Shown piece after piece: positions 24,201 through 36,200 of a stretch of DNA of 64,000 nucleotides (position 1 is its first letter; the number at the start of each line of letters is the position of its first letter). The DNA is from Atriophallophorus winterbourni (Eukaryota; Platyhelminthes; Trematoda; Plagiorchiida; Microphallidae): NCBI GenBank assembly GCA_013407085.1, contig JACCGJ010000238.1, positions 31,543 through 95,542 of the forward strand. The letters are read 5' to 3'. The notes beneath the pieces are model-generated. The model had not been told where the DNA came from and searched no databases. It saw only the letters and a program-made list of their open reading frames with translations. The position numbers and the translations under genes are program-made.

Positions 24201-27200
24201 TGCACGTTCTATGTTTACATTCGGTGTTGTGGCGAGCTTTACGGGCGATTGATGCGTTTTCTGATTCGGATTGTTCCTTTTTCATGGTAGAGCTTCCTCT
24301 TTGTTTTCTATTTAAATGCTTCCGTTTTCTTATAACCAGATAAAGAGAAAGATACAGTAACCTCGCTATTTGATGAAGCAATACAATGTTTATCGGATGA
24401 GGACAAATGTCTTGGTCAAATTCAATCGTTACTATCGCTAGTTCGGCGTGGCATTGGAGTTCATCATAGTGGGCTTGTTCCGATTCTGAAGGAAATCGTG
24501 GAAATATTTTTCGCGAAAGGTTTATTAAAGGTAACGTTTTCATCTTCGTATGGTTGTTTGCGCGCAATGCTCTGTTTTTAGATTGTGTAAACATGCAAAA
24601 GGAATTTTTCAGTTTTATTTTAATCATTGTATCAATATTCGCTTAAGTTTGATTATCTGGACGATATGGCCACTTCAAATTATATAACTACAATTACCGT
24701 AAATACGCGCGTATAGGACGATACCATGTATAGGACGCAGTGGATATTTGACCCTAAAAACGATGGAAAAACTGTGTACCTATGTATAGTCCTTAATTTC
24801 CATTAATTTTTATAGAAACGGTGAAGTTAAGTAAACCACGGTGAACTCCATACAATCGCTATGACCGTCGTGTGTGCTGATTGCTGACTCATTCATCCTG
24901 TCAGTCAGCAGATGTCCGTCTAGCCCAGTGGTTCTTAACCTGGGTTCGGTGAGTCCTTTTCTGGGGTTCGACGGTTTGGCATTGGGTTTGGTTGGTCTAA
25001 GTCTAACATCATTGGGTAGTGTTCGTTTACATTTTTTCCATTCCGACCTTACTATTTCGGCGATAGCGCTGGTCAAGAACGTAATCTTCAGAGGTTTCGG
25101 TCCATCCAGAACTGCAGGAGAGCCAGGTTCAACAGCAATTCTTCAAAACAACAAAGCTCTCAACGTTTTGGTGTCACCAAGTCGTTGCGTACCCTCTTAT
25201 TGCTAAGAAAGCCCTCGAGATTCTCATACCGTTTGTTTCAGCATATCTTTGCGAGCAGTCCTTTTCGATGATGGTAAACATAAAAACGAAGAAAAGGAGC
25301 AAACTTTGTTGATAAAATGATATGAGAGTGGCACTTGCCAAGACCAAGCCACGCATTCCTGAAATTTTCGCTATGAGGCGAGAACAACGGTCACATTGAT
25401 TTGCGGTAAATATTCATTTCGTGTTTGTTTATGTGCGAAATTCATGTTGTGTTGGTTTTGAATTGGAACAAAAAACACATTTTATTTTTCCAACTACGAA
25501 GGGTTCGATGAATGCGTGTATGGAATTTGTAGGGTTCGGTACCAACAGAAAGGTTAAGAACCACTGGTCTAGCCTATGTAGACTATCGTGGAAAGTGCAC
25601 TTCTCATTCTTGGGCGTCATGTCGAATGATTGGATGACATTATTGATATTACGATAAATGCATATTTTTATAATAAAAGTATCCATGGATAAGACGCACC
25701 TGGGTTTTTAAGGGCAACTTATGACGAAAAAATGCATCCTATACGCGGGTATTTACGGTATAATACTCACACGCTTATAAATTTAGCCTTGGCAAACTTG
25801 TTGTAGAATGTATTTATGCACTCGTTTCGAATTGCTCAAATATCGCTCGGTAATAATCAAATTTCTGGTATCATTTAGCTTAGTCTCTGTTCACACTTGC
25901 AAACTTTTATTTATCGAATGTGAGGATGTTTTTGGTCTATCTGAAGACGGCGATTATATGTTATTCTTATAGCGCTCCCGAAGCCAAAGGATAATAATTT
26001 CAATGTTACGTTTAGTCGAAGGATTATCATAGTAGGTTTTTGTGATAGAAATAAATGCGAACTGGGTCTCACGTGAATCATAATCAGTTCATATACAGCT
26101 TTTTCAATATTCTTTAATGTATGAGAAATAGCAAATCCCCTATTCTTGATACCCATCCCGTTGTGTCGTCTTACTTGATATTCCTGAAATCATAGGTGTT
26201 TTAATGCAATAACCATAACCCTGAGCAGTAGAGATTCATGGCAGACATTATGAATATTCCTTGGGAAGTTGAGGTTGACTAATTTCGCCTGCAACAATGT
26301 CCGAACTACAATGAAGTTGGTTCAAATCCGGTAATAGTGAATCTTCTATACCACGCCGGGACCAATGTTATGTTGGATGAATCGTCGATGTTGCAGCAGA
26401 GACCGTCGTTGCGTTCAATCAATCTATGCGTTGTTGTTAACCCAGCAGTCAGGAAAACATAACAAGGCCGGAATGGAACGTTGATCGGGAGTCCAATGTC
26501 CAAGCGCCCAGTGGTGCGTTTCGACCGTGGACATGGTTTGTATTTATATGACAACTACTGAGTAAACGTGTGAGGGTAGACCTTAATCGTGGAAAAGTTC
26601 ATAGTGGAAACGACGGAAGTTGGTTTTCATGGGCGAGTCACACAATTTGAATTTAGTGAAGACCGGGTTTGTTGACGAGGTATACCACGGCTTACCCAAA
26701 AGCAATTTCTCTCTGTTGCATGTGTAATGTTACAAAGCATAAGCTCACAAAAGGGGTTATCCTGTCTGACATCAATTCAATATACAAGACCACCAGTGAT
26801 TTATGATGAAAACTGTCAATCGGCAAACTAAGCGGTGCATAAAAAGACTTTAACCGCCATAGTTACACAAACAAACAAAACATTCCACCTACAAGATTAA
26901 TATTAATACAAACCTATCCAATCGACACGATTCTCGATTTAGTTTCTCATACAATATCACCTCAAACAAAGTCACCAACCCACGCTCTTGTAACGATCAA
27001 CTACCGTAACTCGAACTCAATCGAAACTCTCAAATCTGGTTCCACTGGAGTCGAGCCAATCATTTTGTACACACACGAAAAATTCGACCAAATGCATGTA
27101 TACTAACGTAACTGATTTTCCAAACTGAACGAGCTGCACGGAATTTTATAATGAAACTTGGCCAGATATTGTAGCGTTAACAGAAACGTGGTTCCGGTTA

Positions 27201-30200
27201 TCGCTGTCTGATAATGAAATCTGTCCGACACGTCTTTATTCTGGCAAGGCCGTTTAAGTGATTCGGGGGAGGAGCTGCACCTTAATTCAAACAATCATTT
27301 AAATGTAAAGTTATGAAGTTATGATTATCAAGTTATAATCTATCTGATACCTTGCTCACCCACTATTACTTCAGGTGACGATCATATTATTGTGGTAATC
27401 TCTCATTCTCCAACAGCAACGCCTGATCAAAACTATGAACTACTCAACGGGTCGCGCCATGTGATAACGCGGCATAAAGCATTAATAGCAGAGGTCTTCA
27501 AACTCCAACATCTTTGTAGCAGAAACGATCACCCGTCACAAACATTTGACCATCGATTGGCAATGAATTCCGCACCTCACGTTCATGGATTCACTTGCAT
27601 ATGAGAATCTGACTAACCATCTACGCTGGACCTAATAATTGTATCAGAGCTTTCCGCTGTAGAAAACATTGTCCATGAACCGCCAATTGGACGAAGCGAT
27701 CATATGGTGTACGTTTGTTGCGCTAGGCTTTGAAGCGACGTAACATTTGTGTTAGAACAGTTAACTACGTTGCTTTGTTTACTGCTCAGCATGTTATGAG
27801 TGTTGTACATTGTGATTACGCCAATCCGCAAAGATGTTAGTGGTCTCGCTTACAGCATATAATATCAATACTAGTCGAAAAACAATATAATAAACGTTCA
27901 GGCGAAAACGTCTCAATATAGCAACTTCAAACACCTTTGTTCCCATCATATTGTTGCCACATAACACGAGCAATTGTTTAAATTTGGCAAATGTGAAGGA
28001 CGCTTTTATTAAATACACTTGCTCTTAAATACTTATTTCCACTACTCGTTTAGAAAATCTCATCCAGTAATCATTTCTAAGGAAGATAAAAGTGTATAAT
28101 TACACGTTGACGCGTTCGCAAAAGTAAGTTTGCTTTGTATGATTATAACCTGTCAAACAGAAACGTGATTTTTAAAACCGCCATTTCGGTACGATGGATT
28201 CAATTTCAGTGTCCTCCTTTTCATTATGAATTTTACTTTTTTTAAACTATTTCCGAAGGTTCTTTATGTCACAGAAACGTTTGCCCTGGGATTGAACTTG
28301 CCAGCTCGGACCGTCTTCTTTACCGCAGCGCGAAAGTTTGAGGGCAGTCAATATCGCCCCATCTCTTCTGAAGAGTACATCCAGATGTCCGGCCGTGCTG
28401 GACGTCGTGGCAAAGACGATCATGGTACCGTTATTCTAACATGGGACACTCTGCTCTCATTGACGGATGTTCGTAATATACTATCAATGAAGCCTGACAA
28501 TTTGGAATCTACCTTCCATTTGACCGAATATATGATATTAAATTCGATGCAAAAAAATGGTGTAAACCCCGAAATGATGCTGGAGAAAAATTTCTACCAG
28601 TTTCAAAATAAATCCCGGTTGCCAGTTATGGCGAAAGGTAAGTCATGGTTTCACGTCGATCAAGTTTGTTACAACATTCTGGCTTTTATTTACCTCGAAT
28701 TCTTGCTACTGGCGCGTTTAAGCTAGAACGATTATTGCGATGGACCTTGTTCTGGCTTTTATTTACCTCGAATTCTTGCTACTGGCGCGTTTAAGCTAGA
28801 ACGATTATTGCGATGGACCTTGTTCAAAAGTTAAAAAGCCAAGTCACTCGAATAAATAAAATACTTGAGGAGGCAGTCAATGTCTCCCTTGACTTGTTGA
28901 TTACTTTTAGGTAGCCTGTACCTTGACATTGTCATCCTCACCATTATCAGTATTGACATTACACCGTTAAAACGTACTTGGTGCTTAAAGCCCATACAAC
29001 CATTGAAATATAACTTTCTGAAAGATGGTAAAGGGCGAAAATTAAACAGCTTTGGAATCTACGGAAGAATAAGTATAAACAAACTGGAATGATGTGCCTA
29101 TACCACGATTGTAACATGCATCCAATCAAATTTCATGAATAAGTAGATCGACATCAGCATATCTATGGCAGGCTTGGACGTGGGATGACGCATTCCATTA
29201 TCCAGAAATCCTTGCTCTCAAGCATTCTCAGCATCCTTTTAGACACAGCGGTATCCTGTAAAGTGTGGTCTTTGTCAATTCTAAAGCATGAGATTTTTAC
29301 AAGCTAACTTTGTTAAAATTTGCTACAGGTTTTGTAGACCCTGGGTCAACTCCACAGCAATCACAATCGAATGGAATCCTGTTCTTCGTGGATGAGTTGC
29401 AAGCGCGCAAGCATCTGCTACGACGTTTAGATTATTGCTCCGAAGATGATGTGCTTCGGTTCAAAGGTCGCGTTGCGTGCGAAATATCAATGGAGGATGG
29501 GATCCTTTTGACGGAGCTTCTGCTTGGGGACCTATTCTCTCAATTAGCACCAGCACAAATTGCTGGCGTTCTCTCTTGCTTCGTTGAACAAAGGTTTCCC
29601 GCGGATACCAAGAAAGTTCCGTTGAAGTCTGATATGGTGCAAGCGCTAACGAAAATACAGGTTTGCACAACTTTCTTTATCGGGATTCGCTTATATTTAA
29701 TGTTATTGATCCGACCGAACATTATGCACCCGGTTTATTTTACCTGTGATTAAACGAGAAATATCATTCTTCCAGGCAAGACCGATTTTTGTATTTTAAG
29801 GGTTGTTTGCAAAACTTCAAGTCGATTTCTACCACACAAGTCGAATTTATAAATGATTCAACGGTGATCGAATGACGATATTATACCACATTGAGTTTAA
29901 TTTCGATTGCCAAATATGGCCCGAGAGAATTCGCTTTTTAATTCTCGTTCTTTATAAATTTATTTATAACTTATTTATATAATTTGCGTGGCTTATATCA
30001 TCAGTATGCGTTCAAGGTAATTCAAGGTTTTAACTGGTTTAAAACGCATCCAACTGAAAAATAACCATCGAAAAGTAAAAAATGAAATGTAAATGTATAG
30101 AAACAATATAAGTAAATAGTTTAATCAGTTTATAGTATTTGAAAATCGAATGATCAACTAAGAACTCATCTAATTTAATTTTAAACATATCCAAGCTGGT

Positions 30201-33200
30201 TGAGTGGATAACGGTCTAAGATAGACTGTTTCAAGTTAAGCAGAGGCGGACAGAATCAAACTGCTATTTACACTTTAGGCGGGAATGGTTTACCACTGGC
30301 GTATAATGATGGATTTGAAAGTTCCTCGTATCCCTTCGAATCAACGGTCCTTGTTAATGAAGGTATGGCGTATGAATTGTTTTGTAAATTGGGATAACGT
30401 ATCCTCTGATTCGTCGATAACGAAAGATCATGTAATATAAACGGGTTGTAGGGTGGAATTACTACGCATAAATATATCCAATTTGTTTCTGAAAATCCTT
30501 TCAATAGATGACTGCACAACATCTGACAGTAGGGAGTTCCATAAGTTTAAATATATCCAAATCGCTTTGTAAGCGTAAACAGTCCACGCTTGACGTGATT
30601 CGCCTCCAAATTTTAACATCGTCCGCAATGAGAACCGTTTTGACTGTGACAAGTTTCTCAAGGTCGTTAATGCAAACCAAAAAGAGAACCGGACCAAGTA
30701 CCGAGCCTTTTAAGACAGTATTCATTATCCTCAGAAATATCGTGGGCGAAAATTTCCACAATGCCCGTTTGAGCAGATTGAAGACATGATGCTTTTTAAC
30801 GTCAGTGGTTGTTTGAAGTGAGGCTTTTATCCTGAAGCATATTTTGTTACAAACACACAGGTCATCCGTAACTGGCCTTCACAAAGCAAGCGGAGATACC
30901 GAGAAATTTGTAACCAGAATATACAATACTGTCTCTAAGCTCGATAAAATAATTTATTCGAAAATTTGTTTGTGTGATTGTGATTTGTTTGTGTGTGATA
31001 TTTCTCAAGTTACTCATCATGCTGTATGATAAGAGCGTTCGGACAGAATATTGCCAATACTTTTAGTGTTCTATTAGCGATCATCCTTTGGTCTTTGATT
31101 AACTTGAAGTGAATGTCAAATAAATTGAGATGATGCTGTAACAACACTCAGCAGAAGTAATTTTGCAAGCGACTCTATATGCCACGTCATATAGGTTAGA
31201 AACGCTTTGGTATGCTTATTAATTGTTTCGATCAGTTGAACCAGAAGATAAAGCAATAATTCTAAATTTTATTGAGCGTATTATTAACGTTTCAGGAAAA
31301 AGCAAGGTTTCTTTCTCGCCTGGCAGCCGAGTATCGTATTGGTAGTGCGAAATCTTTGGGCAAAAGTGTCGATTATTTCGCTTATGGAGAAGACTATGTC
31401 AAACAGTTCACCGGGGAATTGATGGAAGTCGCGCGTTCATGGGCCGAGGGAGTCAGTTTTGCCGAACTTTTGGAAATTACCTCCATGTTTGAAGGAAGTA
31501 TCATTCGATGTTTGCGCCGGTTACATGAAGTATTACGCCAGATGGAACAAGCGGCCAAAATCGCGGGAAACAGCGAATTACAAATGAAGTTTTCTAAAGG
31601 TAATAAATACGGTTTCTGTAGTCGATTTCCTGAGGCATCTTGATTTGAAAGCTGCACTACTTGATTATTTCAATGCCTCACTTATTTTTTCACTGTTGTG
31701 CGCAATGTCAAATGTCGGCATAGCCCCTTTATGTGTGAATGATTGAGGTATGTTTGTCGAGCGCGCTTGAAGAGTTTCGTATAGATGACGTTGTTTGTAC
31801 TAGGCTCGTTTTCTGCGCAGTTTTTACTCTGCAGCCAGTTCATATAATAAAATGTACTCCATGGTGATTCAGTAGGAAATTTTTGAATAACATGTGGCCT
31901 TGAGCTAAGCAATGCCATGAAATTTAACTTAATCAAAGCAGAAAAGTGCACGAAGTGTAATTGCGCAGTTTGACGTAGCAATTATCTCAACGAAATTGCT
32001 CAGAATTTTTTTGCGCAGTTCACATGATAGAAACCTGTTGCCAATAGTAACGAACTGTCATTATATTTGAGAACTGCCGAAAATTGGGTAAAAAGAAATC
32101 ATTGAGGAATTCAAGCTAATCAAATTGTGACACTATGCTTGTATCGTACATAAAGGAATCGGATGACCTTTTCACAAATTGCACGCCGTACTTGAACTTG
32201 GATTCTCTTTTCTTTGAGAGGGTAACATAAGTTCGGTATCATTTGTATTTATATTGTAAATGGGAAAGATATTTTTCTTCTTTGGTCGGTGTCAACCATG
32301 GATGTAAATAAAAATCATACAGCGATTCCATGCTCAACAACTTCATGATTGACTGAGCAGTCCGATTGTGGAGGAAATGTCTCTCCCGCAGCGCTCACAG
32401 TGAATGGCAGTACTCGCTCGAAAGATTTTAGATGCACGCCGACTGCCTGATATACTATTGGCACTTAAAAGCAGTATCCGCTATTCCCCGGCTTGCAAAT
32501 GCCGCTTTACATGGTTAGTCAAAAGTCAGCAGTGAAGAACACGTTCTTTCTAGCTCGAAGGATCAATGTCAAAGCTTTCATAGCTGTTTAGCAAACGTCT
32601 CTGTGCTGTGTGTGGTCTGTTCAACGGTCGACATTCTGTTTGTAACTAACCATAAAGAAGATCTTTTGAATATGACCATTTTGCATTCTGGACGCATGAT
32701 CCAACCAGCTTAGACGGCGCTCTCGTATTAAGGTGAACGTCATCTGCAGACGAGCTTCATCATGCGTTACTCTTTGCACCCACGATATGTTCTAGGTAAG
32801 GTGGATGTCATTTAAATGAAAAGCATCCGTCTTCCGTTCGTGTCTTGCGTGAATGGCTGAGGTTTCACTGCTGTACATTTAGTACGCACACGCTGTATAC
32901 CATCATCTTTGTTTTCACAGTCAACAGACGGTCACCTAGAAAATAAGGATTTCTAAATAATTAATTGCTATTTCAAGAGCCCTGTTTCCATTATATGAAT
33001 CAATTTCTGGTTGTTAGCTGGAGTTGCTATTGAAATAAGACGAGGTTTTGTCGTGCCGTACGGCGCATTATTTTGAGCATCTCATTATCAGGGTATACTG
33101 ATCTTACACTTACACGTTAGTTGATATATTATATCTTGTTGGAGTCCCCTCGAAGTCAGCTTTTTGAATTATCCACTCTACGCTTTTGCACACACCACGG

Positions 33201-36200
33201 AACAGTGCTGCACACAACCCAGACAGGATGACTCCGAAAAGAATATAAAGCGCATCGGGCTGCATGTGTACGGTTGGCGAAATGTGTGAAGTCCTAAGGC
33301 AAAGTCTTTCAAGTCGATAATGTTTGAAAGTGCACGCGAAATGCGACAAATCGCTGGACATAATTGTCCCGGTGTTTGTTACGTTTGCAAGGTTTGCAAG
33401 GCCAAACCAACAGCGTCATCCTCGGAGGTATAAACCTCCGAGTATGAAATTGAGACGCGTCTAAATGAACTGGACAAACACTGAATGAACTAATAAAAAA
33501 CTTCATAAAGGCACCATCATTACCTAACTCAGAGGTTACTGCCAAAGAGCCGATTGAAAATCCATGATACTCGGACAGGCCAACATTTGCTGTACATTTA
33601 GTACGCACACGCTGTATACCATCATCTTTGTTTTCCCAGTCAACTGACGGTCACCTAGAAAATAAAGATTTCTAAATACTTCACTGCTATTTCAAGAGCC
33701 CTGTTTTCATTATATGAATCAGTTTCTGGTTGTTAGCAGGAGTTGCTGTTGAAATAAGGCGAAGTTTGGTCGTGCCATGCGGGCGAATTATTTTGAGCAC
33801 CTGATTATCAGGATATACTGTTCTAAAACTTACACGTAAGTGGAGTCTTGTTGGAGTCTCCTCGAAGTCAGCTTTCTGAATAATCCACTCTCGTAGCGAT
33901 ATTTAATAATACGAGTGAATTCGGATTTCTCGTGATTTTCCCATATTGAATCTACGCCTGCAACGTTGTTAATACTCATCAAGTCCTCATAGTGATTAAC
34001 ATCATTGGAATAATATTATTCTTTGCCATCGACTGGTTATAAATTCAACATCGTGCGAACAACTACCGTAGCCGGATTCAATTCTGATTTTGCTCTTATT
34101 CGTTTTTTTGTCGCACTCACGATATTCATCACCCACCGCTCGACAGAACCACTGAATGTGCACACACCACTGAACCACGCTGCATACAACCCTGACCGGA
34201 TGACCCCGAAAAGAAAAAAATAAGCGCATCGGTCTGCATGTGCGCCGTTGGCAAAATGTGCTAAGTCCTAATGCGAAGTCTTTCACGTCTTACGCTTGTT
34301 TGTTGAAAGTGCACGCAAAATGCGACAAATCGCTGGCCTCTGCTTTGTTAGCGATTATTAATGGAGATAATTGTCCCGGTTTTGGTTACGTTTGCAAGGT
34401 TTTCAAGGCCAACAGCGTCATCCTCGATCTCGAAAACGTCTGATTATGAAATTGAAAGGCGTCGAAATGGGCTGTAATCCAGCACACAAAAACTAAATGA
34501 ACTGTTCAAAAATACGTAAAAAGGCACCATTGTTACTCGACTTAGAGGTTACTTCAAAAGAACCGATAGAAAATCCATCATACTCGAACATGACAACATT
34601 TTCCTAGATAACCGCGCAGATGGTGACAAAAACTGTTAAAGGTTAGCAGAATCAGTGACCTTTGAACTTAACGGAAACTAAAAAGCACTCAGCAAAACCA
34701 GTTTTAAAAATACCGACTCAAATTTTATAATTTGAGTCCGCAGGTATAAACCTTAGTGTTATATGTACCAACGAGACCAAGTCACGGGAAATGCTGTTCG
34801 AAGCAAAGCAAACATGACTTAGTTGATTGGTATAAACTCGTAGTCAGATTAGACTGGCGCAGTTAATCCCTTATCAATAGTTTAGCTGCACTGCCACCTG
34901 AATTCTCACAAAGATGATCCTCGCCTTTTACGAATAACGCTGCAATCTGTGGAGGACGTAGAAAACATCCTCTTAAATGCTTACCTTCTTAGAGGTGTTC
35001 CAGTATCTACATGTCGTATCCATGCAGATCTACCATGGTAGGAGCAAATCTCGAGAAGAAAATAATCCAAGAAGTATTGTATTTCTAAGCGTTCCGGAAG
35101 ATGATGCTCACGGACCTTCTCAAGAAGAGTCTGATTACGTTCACAAAAATGGAAATACAAAAGCCATAATTTTTTATGCTTTTAGCATACCGCGGTATGT
35201 CAACGTTAAAGAGCATGGTCCTGGAAATTAAAAGCTAACCCTCTTGTGAACTGAAATGACCTATATTGCCAAACGTGAATGGAAAGCTAGTAGAAGTAAC
35301 CTACCCCCAAACCGTCAAATTGAGCTTGCCCGTGATAATAGCCAGAAGAAAGCAAACAGATAATACCGACCGATCGAGCCTAGTGATGCGTTTCAGACTG
35401 AATATGATGCGATAGCTTTAAAAATCTTGAGCACTCCAACTATAACCGAGACGGCCCATTGATGAACTTTATTGATTTGAACAACAAAAGCATTATAAGA
35501 TGTTTGTATACAAATGCGCAAAGCCTTTCGTACAAATGTGTCGAGTTAACCGATAAATTCTCGCACGACTCGCCTAATATTATCGATAATACAGAAATAT
35601 GCTATACTTCACAATTGATTGAAACGGAGACATCCACTCCAAATAGGAATTTGTTAAGGAACGATTAAGAGAGAATCGTCGGCAATATTGCTCTTTATTA
35701 CAATAATCGCCTCCAGTGCCGTCAAATAGACAACACAGAATTCACCCTCAAGGATACAATTTGGTATTCTTAACGCAGATGTATTTTCAAGGTTGCACGA
35801 TTAATGTGGTCTGCCGGTCTCCTTCATCTACGGAATCGTCCAATGAAAGGTTGATCCAAGTGCTTCAGCGATTGACTCGCACTCAGCAAGCAAAAATACT
35901 TATTGCGGGCGAATTTAAACTGCCTACGTTTTATCTGGAATACCGATTTTGAGTGGTACTAAATACAGTCCCTTTATACAGCCATGTTCACGAATGCACT
36001 CGGAGAAGAGGTTCTGACCGTCCATCCTTCTTGGATTTGGTGTTACCATCGGAAGACCAATCTATCGAAGCGATCGTATTCCAAGCTCCGTTGGGTCTTA
36101 GTGACCACTAAGTGCTTGTGTACAACTATGTGTGCAGTAATAATCAATCTCTAGCTCGGAATGGGGTTCGTCGCCGTGTAGATAAAATCACCCTGAGTAA

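Noticed and set aside
24926..25566. Plus-strand 110-residue frame as a host gene
   Set aside because: It lies within the hAT element and is antisense to the captured LINE ORF1 piece.
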